From Aequorivita antarctica (GTDB lineage: Bacteria > Bacteroidota > Bacteroidia > Flavobacteriales > Flavobacteriaceae): DNA of 64,000 nt. This document shows positions 44,283-52,447 of this stretch, piece by piece. The DNA lies in assembly GCF_007997155.1 (NCBI RefSeq), contig NZ_VORT01000004.1, positions 308,560 through 372,559 on the forward strand, written 5' to 3'. The stretch's first letter is position 1, and each line of letters opens with the position of its first letter. The translations under genes and the position numbers were made by a program. The notes beneath the pieces are model-generated. The model ran no database searches. It was given only the letters and a program-made list of their open reading frames with translations, and was not told where the DNA came from.

Positions 44283-45833
44283 ATGAGTAGATTGATTCAA
44301 ATAGCTGTATTACCACGTCAACAGGAAGATTTAGATTATATCCTGGAGCTTGCTTTGGAAAAAGAAAAACTTCGAAAAGAAAACATTAGCGACTGGCGAA
44401 TACGCAAACGTTCCATTGATGCACGCCGGAAACCCATAAAAATAAATTTGCAGGTTGAATTGTGGCTGAAGGGGGAAAAGAGAGAAAAAATCCCCCCGTT
44501 TATGCCACAAAATGTTTCTGAGGCAAAGCAGATAGCAATCATTGGCTCTGGACCTGCTGGACTTTATGCTGCACTGCGAGCTTTAGAAGCTGGATTAAAA
44601 CCTATTGTTTTTGAACGCGGAAAAGATGTTCGCGAACGCAGAAGAGATTTGGCCATAATAAATAAAGACCAAATAGTAAACCCCGAAAGTAACTACTGTT
44701 TTGGCGAAGGTGGCGCGGGAACCTATTCCGACGGAAAACTTTATACGCGCAGCAAAAAACGCGGGAATGTGTTGAAAGCGCTGGAATGGTTTGTTCATTT
44801 TGGGGCAGATGAAGATATTTTGGTGGATGCCCATCCACATATTGGCACCAATAAACTCCCGAAGATAATTACCGCTATGCGTGAAGCTATTATTGAAAAT
44901 GGGGGCGAAGTACACTTTAATTCAAAATTGACGGATCTAAAATTGAAGGATAATTCTATAGAAGCTATTCAAATCAATGATGAAAACTGGTTGGAGTTTG
45001 ATAACGTGATTCTCGCAACAGGCCATTCGGCTAGGGATATTTTTTATTTGCTTCACGATAAAAATATAAAGATTGAAGCCAAAGCTTTTGCAATTGGCGT
45101 TCGTGTAGAACATCAACAGGAGCTTATCGATTTTATTCAATATCACGGCGAAGATGACAATCCATATCTGCCACCAGCTAGTTATTCGTTGGTGGAGCAG
45201 GTGGATGGATTGGGCGTATATTCGTTTTGCATGTGTCCGGGCGGGATTATCGCACCCTGCGCCACAGAGCAGGAGGAAGTGGTTACTAACGGCTGGAGCC
45301 CAAGCAAACGCAATAATCCATATGCAAACAGTGGAATTGTTGTGAGCGTGGAGCCAAAAGATTTACCAAATTATAAAGAAGGTGATCCATTTGTATGTCT
45401 CGACTTTCAAAAATTTGTGGAACAACGTTGCTGGGAAGCAGGAGGGAAGACGCAAAAAGTGCCTGCCCAACGGATGATTGATTTTGTGGAAGGAAAGGTT
45501 TCAGAAGATTTTCCGAAGACTTCGTATCAACCAGGAATAGTTTCCGCAGATTTAAATAAAGTGCTTCCTGCTATGCTTTCAAAGCGTTTGAAGAAAGCCT
45601 TTGTGGCTTTCGGAAAAAAAATGAATGGTTATTACACCAACCAAGCTGTTTTGCACGCACCAGAAAGTAGGACTTCTTCGCCTATAAGTATTCCACGAAA
45701 TTCTGAAACACTTGAGCATATTGAAGTAAAAGGATTGTACCCTTGCGGGGAAGGCGCTGGTTATGCTGGCGGTATTATCTCTGCAGCTATTGATGGAATT
45801 AATTGTGTGGATGCGATTGTTGGGAAGCTTTAG
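44283..45833 (+). CDS. FAD-dependent dehydrogenase (COG2509-type)
   Basis: A 516-residue protein of the uncharacterised FAD-dependent dehydrogenase family. A conserved N-terminal domain (LPRQQEDLDYILELALEKE ... RRKPIKINLQVEL) precedes the dinucleotide fold IIGSGPAGLYAALRALEAG with FERGKDVRERRRDLA. SNYCFGEGGAGTYSDGKLYTRSKKRG and CMCPGGIIAPCATE are further family hallmarks. The exact reaction is unknown. A GTG two codons upstream would add Met-Pro but overlaps the promoter -7 box, so ATG 44283 is preferred. The gene ends in a TTAGGCTTTAGGCTGTA repeat. Confidence 0.88.
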   Translation: MSRLIQIAVLPRQQEDLDYILELALEKEKLRKENISDWRIRKRSIDARRKPIKINLQVELWLKGEKREKIPPFMPQNVSEAKQIAIIGSGPAGLYAALRALEAGLKPIVFERGKDVRERRRDLAIINKDQIVNPESNYCFGEGGAGTYSDGKLYTRSKKRGNVLKALEWFVHFGADEDILVDAHPHIGTNKLPKIITAMREAIIENGGEVHFNSKLTDLKLKDNSIEAIQINDENWLEFDNVILATGHSARDIFYLLHDKNIKIEAKAFAIGVRVEHQQELIDFIQYHGEDDNPYLPPASYSLVEQVDGLGVYSFCMCPGGIIAPCATEQEEVVTNGWSPSKRNNPYANSGIVVSVEPKDLPNYKEGDPFVCLDFQKFVEQRCWEAGGKTQKVPAQRMIDFVEGKVSEDFPKTSYQPGIVSADLNKVLPAMLSKRLKKAFVAFGKKMNGYYTNQAVLHAPESRTSSPISIPRNSETLEHIEVKGLYPCGEGAGYAGGIISAAIDGINCVDAIVGKL

Positions 45834-45972
45834 GCTTTAGGCTGTATGCTATATACTTTGCAAATTACATTAAGTGTAGCGCTAGATAAAAGAAGAAAGA
45901 GGAAAGAAAAAAGAGATGTGAATAATTAATAATGAGTTTTTCTTACAGCCTACAGCTTACAGCCTTCAGCAA
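45830..45972. repeat. GGCTGTA / TACAGCC word repeats between converging genes
   Basis: Plus-strand words TTTAGGCTTTAGGCTGTATGC lie at the stop of the FAD-dehydrogenase gene, and CTTACAGCCTACAGCTTACAGCC sits 100 bases further. The two halves are near inverted copies of each other. No gene is seen between them. Confidence 0.6.
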
Positions 45973-45974
45973 AA

Positions 45975-46004
45975 CAAAAAAGGCCACCAAAAATGGCAGC
46001 CTTC
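45975..46004 (-). terminator. Terminator of the FKBP gene
   Basis: AAGGC (45980-45984) pairs with GCCTT (45999-46003), and CCA with TGG inside, around an AAAA loop with a 2-base internal mismatch. The A-run 45975-45981 gives a T-tract on the minus strand. Confidence 0.5.
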
Positions 46005-46027
46005 TTCTGTAAATATATTCTAAAAAA

Positions 46028-46456
46028 TTACTTTATCTCAAGCAATTCTAGTTCAAAGGTCAAATCTTGTCCGGCCAATGGATGGTTTGCATCAACGATT
46101 ATAAAACCGTCTTTTACATCTGCAATACGCAGTTGGCGTTCAGAACCATCAGGATTTTTGGATACTAGACCCATACCAACTTCTGGCTTAATGTCCTGTG
46201 GTAGGTTTTCACTTGGTATTTTTTGGAAAAGCTCTTTTTGAACTTCGCCGTAAGCTTCCTCTTTCGGGATGGTGATAGTTTTTTTGTCATTCACTTTCAT
46301 ATCTACCAAACCTTTTTCAAAACCTGGGATCAAACGGCCTTCACCAAGTGTTACCTCTAGCGGTTCGCGTTGCGCAGAACTGTCGAACACTTGTCCGTCA
46401 TTCAGTTTTCCAGTGTAGTGAAGTTTTACGGTTTCATTTCCTTGTACTTGACTCAT
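46028..46456 (-). CDS. SlyD-like FKBP-type peptidyl-prolyl isomerase
   Basis: A 142-residue cytoplasmic isomerase. The FKBP half-site VKLHYTGKLNDGQVFDSS lies at the N-terminus and LIPGFEKGLVDMKVNDKKTITIP near 45-67. It is followed by the SlyD insert-in-flap chaperone domain (EEAYGEVQKELFQKIPSENLP ... IIVDANHPLAGQDLTFELELLEI). It lacks the His-rich metal tail of E. coli SlyD. It would assist protein folding at proline bonds. It is monocistronic with its own -7 box and terminator. Confidence 0.92.
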   Translation of the reverse strand: MSQVQGNETVKLHYTGKLNDGQVFDSSAQREPLEVTLGEGRLIPGFEKGLVDMKVNDKKTITIPKEEAYGEVQKELFQKIPSENLPQDIKPEVGMGLVSKNPDGSERQLRIADVKDGFIIVDANHPLAGQDLTFELELLEIK

Positions 46457-46495
46457 AATGTGTGTGTTTTTTTCGATTATTTAATCAATATGTGG

Positions 46496-46503
46496 CAAAA
46501 CTA
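46496..46503 (-). promoter_or_regulatory. -7 box of the FKBP gene
   Basis: Minus-strand TAGTTTTG (46503-46496) matches TAnnTTTG, about 39 bases before the ATG at 46456. The -33 element is unclear. Confidence 0.45.
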
Positions 46504-46602
46504 TGGGTTTGAGTTGCCAATTCCACAGGAATAGGACAGTAATCCCTTGATTTAAGGAAACATTAACGGAATAAACTAAATGGGCTTTGAAATGAAATTG
46601 AA

Positions 46603-47991
46603 CTACTTTCCGATACAGAAGTTTGCAAAAATGTTTCCAAGCAGCTCGTCATTAGATATTTCACCAGTAATTTCACCAAAGTAGTAGAGTGCTTGGCGAA
46701 TGTCTATAGCCAGTAAATCTCCACTCAAACCACTGTCAATACCTTGCTGCACTTTGATTATTTCCTTCAAAGCTTTCAGCATCGCATCATAATGGCGGCT
46801 GTTGGTAACGATGGTTTCATTGTTTCGGAGCGCACCGGTGTTTACGAATTCGAGTAATTTATTTTGAAGTTCTTCCACGCCCTGGTTGGTTTTGGCTGAT
46901 AACAATTGAAGATTGCTGATTGCAGATTGCAGATTTTTGATTTCTTTTTCTGAAAGTTTATCAACCTTGTTGGCTACAATAACAAGATTTTTTAACGGAT
47001 ATTTATTTTTGATAGTTTCAATTTCATCTTGAAACTTGGAACCTGAAACCTGAAACTTTTCAGCATCAAAAAGATAGATAACAACTTGTGCAGCCTCAAT
47101 TTTTTCAAAAGTTTTCTTTATTCCCAAACCTTCAATAACATCCACTGTTTCACGGATTCCCGCAGTGTCGATAAAGCGGAAGCTGATGCCGCCAATGGTT
47201 ATTTCGTCTTCAATAGTATCGCGGGTAGTTCCTGCGATGTCGCTTACAATGGCGCGTTCCTCGTTTAGTAGTACGTTCAGCAAAGTAGATTTCCCAACAT
47301 TAGGTTCGCCCACAATGGCAACGGGGATGCCGTTTTTCAACACATTTCCTATGGCGAAGGAGTCTATCAAGCGCTTAAGAACGTGTGTTATTTTTGAGAT
47401 AAGTTTTTGGAACTCTTCTCTGTTGGCGAATTCCACATCTTCTTCGGCAAAATCGAGTTCCAGTTCAATGAGTGAAGCAAAATTTAAAAGTTCCTCACGA
47501 AGTTTTTTTATTTCTGAAGAAAAGCCGCCTCGCATTTGTTGTATTGCCAATTGATGGCTGGCAGCACTGTCGCTGGCAATTAGGTCTGCAACTGCCTCTG
47601 CTTGGCTTAAATCCATCTTTCCGTTGAGGAAAGCACGTAAGGTAAACTCACCCGCTTGTGCCATTCTGCAACCTTTTCGAAGGCATAATTGCATGATTTC
47701 CTGTTGTATGTAATTGCTTCCGTGACAGGAAATTTCAACAACATCTTCACCTGTGTAGCTATTTGGATTTTTAAAAATAGTGATGAGCGCTTCATCAATA
47801 ACCCGTTCGCCATCTTTTATATTCCCTAAATGTACCGTATGGGTTTTCTGTTTTGCGAGTTCCTTTCCAGAAACGGAAGTAAAAATAGTGGAGGCAATGT
47901 TGATAGCATCTGACCCTGAAAGTCTTAAAACTGCTATAGCCCCCGCACCTGCAGGGGTTGCCATTGCAACTATGGTGTCTGTGTGTGTCAT
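46603..47991 (-). CDS. mnmE: tRNA modification GTPase MnmE
   Basis: MnmE, with MnmG, installs the carboxymethylaminomethyl group on U34 of tRNAs. The 462-residue protein has the tetrahydrofolate-binding N-terminal domain (DTIVAMATPAGAGAIAVLRLSG), a helical domain, G1 GEPNVGKSTLLN and the invariant C-terminal CIGK. I start it at 47991: this aligns with the E. coli beginning and the -7 box lies in the six-codon upstream extension. Two G-domain segments, KFQVSGSKFQD and NLQSAISNLQL, are encoded by tandem DNA repeats of the gene-end type and look like in-frame insertions. G4 NKVD lies between them. Confidence 0.95.
   Translation of the reverse strand: MTHTDTIVAMATPAGAGAIAVLRLSGSDAINIASTIFTSVSGKELAKQKTHTVHLGNIKDGERVIDEALITIFKNPNSYTGEDVVEISCHGSNYIQQEIMQLCLRKGCRMAQAGEFTLRAFLNGKMDLSQAEAVADLIASDSAASHQLAIQQMRGGFSSEIKKLREELLNFASLIELELDFAEEDVEFANREEFQKLISKITHVLKRLIDSFAIGNVLKNGIPVAIVGEPNVGKSTLLNVLLNEERAIVSDIAGTTRDTIEDEITIGGISFRFIDTAGIRETVDVIEGLGIKKTFEKIEAAQVVIYLFDAEKFQVSGSKFQDEIETIKNKYPLKNLVIVANKVDKLSEKEIKNLQSAISNLQLLSAKTNQGVEELQNKLLEFVNTGALRNNETIVTNSRHYDAMLKALKEIIKVQQGIDSGLSGDLLAIDIRQALYYFGEITGEISNDELLGNIFANFCIGK
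46904..46940. repeat. GATTGC(A/T)GATT tandem repeat inside mnmE
   Basis: On the plus strand the run ATTGAAGATTGCTGATTGC then AGATTGCAGATTTTTGA is an imperfect tandem of GATTGC(T/A). It encodes EIKNLQSAISNLQL in MnmE, directly after the NKVD motif. The words are those of an intergenic repeat rather than of MnmE. Confidence 0.65.
47029..47062. repeat. GAAACCT tandem repeat inside mnmE
   Basis: TTGAAACTTGGAACCTGAAA then CCTGAAACTTTTCAG is an imperfect tandem of (T)GGAACC/TGAAACC words. It encodes KFQVSGSKFQD in the MnmE G domain between G3 and NKVD. Confidence 0.65.
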
Positions 47992-47997
47992 TGGCTG

Positions 47998-48005
47998 CAA
48001 AGGTA
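47998..48005 (-). promoter_or_regulatory. -7 box immediately before mnmE
   Basis: Minus-strand TACCTTTG (48005-47998) ends six bases before the mnmE ATG at 47991, so the message would be leaderless or nearly so. Confidence 0.5.
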
Positions 48006-48056
48006 ACATTACTTTGGAGAAGTTTTAAAAGTTTGTGGAAGTTGAAATTATTGCAT

Positions 48057-48093
48057 AAAAAAAAGGGTTGCACGAATGCTACCCTTTTTTCAT
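48057..48093 (-). terminator. Terminator after the lipoprotein gene
   Basis: AAAAGGGT and ACCCTTTT form the stem with an imperfect inner GC/GC pair and a loop around GCACGAATGC. The A-run at 48057-48066 gives the T-tract for the minus-strand gene ending at 48113. It also separates that gene from mnmE. Confidence 0.7.
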
Positions 48094-48112
48094 TGTTGCA
48101 TATTATTTTCAA

Positions 48113-48625
48113 TTAATATGCAAAATTCTTAAAGCTTCCAGTCATAGTGATTGTTGGTCCAGCGCCTGATGTAGCCGTAATGGTAAAATTTCCAGATATC
48201 AAACGCCCACTCTCGCTTTCAGGATTTTCTTTGTTTTCCGTGATATTTATCTCTCCATCGGAAGAGTTGTAAGTTACTTGATTGGTTTGATCCCTAATAA
48301 TAACGTTTGTTACTAAGCCGTTCGGACCAACATCTCCAATAACTTTGGTGATTCCACTTCCAAAACCTCCTGTTTGATTTAAAAAAATACGTACAATGTT
48401 CGTGTTGGCATCTGTTATCGCAAGGGTTAATCCACTGTCGTTGCTATAATCACCTGAATAGAAGCCCAAACGAGACGCGTAGTTGTTGCCAAAGCCTCCG
48501 CCATTGATTGTGGCATTAAATTCTGCTTCGGGTGCGCTTCCGCCACCATCGCCATCATCTTTTTTAGAACAGGAAATAATTAATACTGAAAGTAAAAGAA
48601 TGCAAAGTGTTTTTAAGTTTTTCAT
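48113..48625 (-). CDS. Hypothetical lipoprotein (DUF6252-like)
   Basis: A 170-residue lipoprotein: the signal ends LIISCSKK, followed by an acidic Gly-rich linker (DDGDGGGS). The mature part is an all-beta domain with FNATINGGGF at its start and SGRLISGNFTITATS near the end, a pattern seen in Bacteroidota DUF6252-type lipoproteins. The linker fits a surface-exposed lipoprotein, since negatively charged residues after the lipidated cysteine mark export in this phylum. The function is unknown. Monocistronic, with terminator. Confidence 0.75.
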   Translation of the reverse strand: MKNLKTLCILLLSVLIISCSKKDDGDGGGSAPEAEFNATINGGGFGNNYASRLGFYSGDYSNDSGLTLAITDANTNIVRIFLNQTGGFGSGITKVIGDVGPNGLVTNVIIRDQTNQVTYNSSDGEINITENKENPESESGRLISGNFTITATSGAGPTITMTGSFKNFAY

Positions 48626-48976
48626 GTGTGTAGTTTTAAATTATTATTGATTTTAAGGATTAAACTAACTACACATCGAAATGAAAGAGAATATGTCATC
48701 ACTATTTTTTATTTAAAAGTAAACTTGTAGTTATATAGCCTTAGAATATTCTGAATTTTGAAAATTTTACATAAATAAAACTGTTATAAATTAGTTCTTC
48801 GTGTTTATAGTTATACCATTTGGCAACGAACTAATTTTGATGGTTTAAATCATCAATTAACATTAAAAAGAGGGGACTAGTACCACATTCAACCCTCTAT
48901 TTTATTGATTATATTAATTTTTATTCGAAGTTTGTAGTATAACTAATTTGTTAAACTAAATTAAACTCTAAGTAAC
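48626..48976. other. Intergenic region with inverted repeats between divergent genes
   Basis: About 350 AT-rich bases. A 10-bp perfect inverted repeat, AAATTAGTTC (48788-48797) and GAACTAATTT (48828-48837), spans 50 bases. Next to it is a dyad TTGATG-8-CATCAA (48837-48856). These could be operator or RNA structures. A near-match -7 box CTAATTTG ends at 48950, 26 bases before the next ATG. Confidence 0.4.
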
Positions 48977-49420
48977 ATGGTAACAACAACATTAAAAGGA
49001 AATAGTTTTTTCCGTAACGTATTTTTTATTGCAAGTTTTCTTTTTTGTACTGCTTTATTTGCACAAGATGCAACACAAGTAGAAAAAGGTGTTTTTAAAT
49101 TTGAATCTTCAGAAATTGATTATGGAACCATAGCACATAATGCAGATGGGGTTCGTGCTTTTAAATTTAAAAATGTTGGAAATGCACCAATCGTAATTTC
49201 AAATGTAAAAGGAAGTTGTGGTTGTACGGTACCTACAAAACCAGATCATGCTATTATGCCAGGTGAAAGTGCTGAGATTGGTGTTAAATACGCTACCGAT
49301 AGAATTGGCGCTTTTTCAAAAACAGTAACGGTTACTTCAAATGCAAGTGAAGGTACTGTTGTTCTTAAAATTAAAGGGACAATTTTGCCAGATGCACCAG
49401 CTTCGCCAAGCGGTAAGTAA
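48977..49420 (+). CDS. DUF1573 secreted protein
   Basis: A 147-residue protein with a signal peptide (LFCTALFAQ) and a single DUF1573 immunoglobulin-like domain. The domain shows FEFSSE(I)DYGTI, FKFKNVGNAPIVISNVKGSCGCTVPT with the CGC pair, and GESAEIGVKYATDRIGAFSKTVTVTSNA. DUF1573 proteins are abundant in Bacteroidota and related to ASH domains; no activity is established. It is a single gene followed by a long perfect hairpin. Confidence 0.9.
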   Translation: MVTTTLKGNSFFRNVFFIASFLFCTALFAQDATQVEKGVFKFESSEIDYGTIAHNADGVRAFKFKNVGNAPIVISNVKGSCGCTVPTKPDHAIMPGESAEIGVKYATDRIGAFSKTVTVTSNASEGTVVLKIKGTILPDAPASPSGK

Positions 49421-49432
49421 TACAGTATTATT

Positions 49433-49480
49433 AAAACATAAAAAACCTCTTACAATTTTGTAAGAGGTTTTTTATGTTTT
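49433..49480. terminator. Bidirectional terminator with a 23-bp perfect stem
   Basis: The arms 49433-49455 and 49458-49480 are exact reverse complements around a 2-base centre. A T-run in each direction ends both the DUF1573 gene and dnaN, which converge here. Confidence 0.9.
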
Positions 49481-49494
49481 AAAAGTATGTTGGT

Positions 49495-50613
49495 TTAATT
49501 GTTCAACATAACTGGCATAACAAGCATAGTAACGGTTTCACCTTCATCTAGTCCATCAACCGGAGTAAGGATTCCTGCGCGGTTGGGCAGGCTCATTTCT
49601 AAGGAAACTTCGTCGCTAGTAAGATTATTCAGCATTTCGGTTAGAAAACGGCTGTTGAAACCAATCTGCATATCATCACCTTGGTAATCGCAAGTTAAAC
49701 GTTCTTCGGCTTTGTTGCTGTAATCAATATCTTCTGCAGAAATGTTCAATTCGGCACCCGCAATTTTCAAACGGATTTGATGGGTAGTCTTACTTGAAAA
49801 AATAGAAACCCTGCGCACAGAATTCAAAAACTGATTTCTGTTAATAACCAGTTTATTAGGGTTTTCCTTTGGAATAACGGCTTCATAATTTGGATATTTT
49901 CCGTCGATCAAGCGGCAGACCATTTCAGTATTTTCAAAAATGAACTTGGCGTTGCTTTCGTTATATTCAATAACCACATCGTCTTCGCTTCCAGAAAGGA
50001 TGCTTTTTAAAAGGGTCAGCGGTTTTTTCGGCATGATGAATTCTGCAGTTTGCGAAGCGCTGATGTCATCACGGGTATATTTTACCAACTTGTGTGCGTC
50101 AGTAGCGACAAAAACCAAATTGTCCGTTGAAAACTGGAAGAACACACCGCTCATCACGGGTCTTAGATCATCATTTCCAGAAGCAAAAATCGTTTTGCTG
50201 ATTGCCGTAGCAAGTACATCGCCTTGCACAACAGTTGAAGAAGGATCCTTCAATTCCACCGCGTTGGGAAATTCTTCGCCACTAGCGTAGGCCAAAGCGT
50301 ATTTACCATGGTTGGAACTAATTTCTACAGTATTGTTATCTTCAATAGTAAACGTCAAAGGCTGTTCGGGAAAAGTTTTAAGAGTTTCAAGTAACAATCT
50401 TGCAGGAATGCAAACCATTCCTTTTTCGGTGCTTTCCACTTCCAATTTTGAGGAGATTGCGGTTTCCAAATCAGAAGCAGAAACGGTAAGCTCTTTTTTG
50501 TCTAAGCTGAAAAGGAAATTATCTAAAATGGGCAAGGTATTGTTGTTGTTAATAATCCCGCCCAAAACTTGCAGTTGCTTTAATAAATACGAACTCGATA
50601 CGATGAATTTCAT
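49495..50613 (-). CDS. dnaN: DNA polymerase III beta subunit (sliding clamp)
   Basis: DnaN forms the ring that tethers DNA polymerase III to DNA. The 372-residue protein has three repeated clamp domains: MKFIVSSSYLLKQLQVLGGIINNNNTLPILDNFLF at the start, the conserved DDLRPVMSGVFF near 140 and the C-terminal MLVMPVMLN. Family length is normal. In many bacteria it sits next to dnaA, but here it lies between DUF1573 and gldG, as is usual in flavobacteria. It has its own promoter. Confidence 0.97.
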   Translation of the reverse strand: MKFIVSSSYLLKQLQVLGGIINNNNTLPILDNFLFSLDKKELTVSASDLETAISSKLEVESTEKGMVCIPARLLLETLKTFPEQPLTFTIEDNNTVEISSNHGKYALAYASGEEFPNAVELKDPSSTVVQGDVLATAISKTIFASGNDDLRPVMSGVFFQFSTDNLVFVATDAHKLVKYTRDDISASQTAEFIMPKKPLTLLKSILSGSEDDVVIEYNESNAKFIFENTEMVCRLIDGKYPNYEAVIPKENPNKLVINRNQFLNSVRRVSIFSSKTTHQIRLKIAGAELNISAEDIDYSNKAEERLTCDYQGDDMQIGFNSRFLTEMLNNLTSDEVSLEMSLPNRAGILTPVDGLDEGETVTMLVMPVMLNN

Positions 50614-50705
50614 TATATGTTTTTTTTATGAAATAATTCTCAATAATGTTCTTCCGAAACTTTTAGTTTTTAGTGAAATAAAAGCTTGTTGAACCTGTCG
50701 AACCA

Positions 50706-50742
50706 CAAATATATTTCAAATGAAGTGTTTGTTAAAACAAAC
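50706..50742 (-). promoter_or_regulatory. dnaN promoter with an adjacent palindrome
   Basis: Minus-strand TATATTTG (50713-50706) matches the -7 consensus. A 7-bp palindrome GTTTGTT-AA-AACAAAC (50727-50742) supplies TTTG at about the -33 position, 24 bases away, and may be an operator or the end of the gldG transcript. Confidence 0.5.
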
Positions 50743-50752
50743 TTATCAACAT

Positions 50753-52447
50753 TCAACGGGTGTATTTGCGTTTGCGATAGAAGGTGAAAGCAATTCCGAA
50801 AAGCGCCAGTAACCCCAACGGTAACAATATATTAAGTATTTGCCACTTGCTTCTTTGTTCTACAGTTTTTTGTGGATCGAGAAATGGCACTGCAATTTGC
50901 TGTGTTCGAATGTTTATAAGTCCGCTGTCGTCAAGTAGGTAATTGACGGTATTCAGCAGAAATTCCTTATTTCCGTAGAAAGAATTGGTCATTTTGTCGA
51001 AGCCAAGTTCCAATGGACGGTTGCCCTGCATTTGGTTTTTTATGATGTCGCCATCGCTAATAACCACCATTTTGGAAGGCTTTCCATCATCAATATTTTT
51101 CAGTTCACCGTTTAATTTTATTGGCTTCACACGATTTTTAAACACCGAAGTGAAATTTCCTTCCAGCAAAACCGCCAATGGAATTTCGCCTGCGTTGTAT
51201 TCGTTTGGATTTGGCCCTTCGTTTACCACTTGCAGGTTTTTTGGGATCTCCACATCAAACTCAATAGGGAATGGGAGTCCCACAATTTTTGATATAGGTG
51301 AAGTGGAAAGCAAAACGGTCTTTTTGATGTTATTAGGAAGCGTATCTATTGCACTTGCATAATCAAACTTCACGGCTTCAATATTGGAAACAATCGGGTG
51401 ATTGTTCGCGCTGCTGCTCAACGGACTGAAAAACCATGGATAACGGCTGTACTGTGCTTCCCGTTCGTCGCCATTGGCCAAAACTATAGGTGCAGCATAC
51501 ACATCTTTCACTAAATTTGGGTTGATGCGGATGCCGTATTTAAAGAAGAAATCGTTCAAATTTAAATCCATACCGAAGGCGAAAGTTTTTCCTGTAATTG
51601 TATCGGTATGCATCTGCGTCGCATCTAGCAACCAAAGCGATTTGCCACCGTTCATAATATATTGATCCAGCACATATTTTTCAGCATCGCTAAAGGCTTC
51701 TGTGGGTTGCGCGGCTACAATTAAATCAAAACCTTCCAAAGTTTTTAATGTTTTCTTCGGATTTACGGCAACAGAATCCAATGTGAATGGAGCGATGAAA
51801 TAATAATCTCTTAAAGTTGAAAAGAAGTCAGCAATGTAACGGTCATCGTATTCACCGTTTCCTTTCAACACGGCTATTTTTTTCGACTTTTCAGAAGCCA
51901 ATTTTTTAAAACCATCGGCGAAGGCGTATTGCAAATTTTGAAGCGAACTATTCACCCGCTCTTCCGAAGTGGCGCCCAGTTGGTTTTTCAGCAAAGCAAT
52001 TTTAACTGTCTTGCCGTCGTGATGCGCCAAGGCCCAAGGATAAACAAGTTCGGTACTTTGTTTTCCACTTTCGGTAACGGAAACCTGAGCGGGCGTCAAT
52101 CCAAATTTTTCGAATTGTGATTGAAATGCTTCGTTGCCTTTTTCGGTAGGATCTATAAATTCAAATTTTATATTGGAATTGTAGGCTGAAAATTCATCCA
52201 AAAGTTGTTCTGTTTCACTTTGAAGCCTTTTAAATTCCGGAGGGAATTCGCCTTTCAGAAAAACATCTACAATTATAGGAGAATTTATGGGTTCAATAAT
52301 TTCCTTTGCTTCTTCAGAAAGAGTGAAACGTTTGTCCTGTGTAAGATCGAAGCGTTTGTAGAAATAGTTTCCGAATAGGTTCAAAAGAATCAATCCTCCA
52401 ATCAGGACTGCGAAAGAAACGATATTTTTTCGAATTGAAGTCTTCAT
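50753..52447 (-). CDS. gldG: Gliding-motility ABC transporter auxiliary protein GldG
   Basis: A 564-residue protein with transmembrane helices at both ends (residues 10-29 and near 540-557) around a large periplasmic ABC-transporter auxiliary domain. Marks include YFYKRFDLTQDKRFTLSEEAKEII, EFIDPTEKGNEAFQSQFEKFG and LWLLDATQM. GldG works with GldF and the ATPase GldA, a complex linked to gliding in Flavobacterium johnsoniae. Its start shares one base with the gldF stop. gldA is not in the window. Confidence 0.92.
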   Translation of the reverse strand: MKTSIRKNIVSFAVLIGGLILLNLFGNYFYKRFDLTQDKRFTLSEEAKEIIEPINSPIIVDVFLKGEFPPEFKRLQSETEQLLDEFSAYNSNIKFEFIDPTEKGNEAFQSQFEKFGLTPAQVSVTESGKQSTELVYPWALAHHDGKTVKIALLKNQLGATSEERVNSSLQNLQYAFADGFKKLASEKSKKIAVLKGNGEYDDRYIADFFSTLRDYYFIAPFTLDSVAVNPKKTLKTLEGFDLIVAAQPTEAFSDAEKYVLDQYIMNGGKSLWLLDATQMHTDTITGKTFAFGMDLNLNDFFFKYGIRINPNLVKDVYAAPIVLANGDEREAQYSRYPWFFSPLSSSANNHPIVSNIEAVKFDYASAIDTLPNNIKKTVLLSTSPISKIVGLPFPIEFDVEIPKNLQVVNEGPNPNEYNAGEIPLAVLLEGNFTSVFKNRVKPIKLNGELKNIDDGKPSKMVVISDGDIIKNQMQGNRPLELGFDKMTNSFYGNKEFLLNTVNYLLDDSGLINIRTQQIAVPFLDPQKTVEQRSKWQILNILLPLGLLALFGIAFTFYRKRKYTR

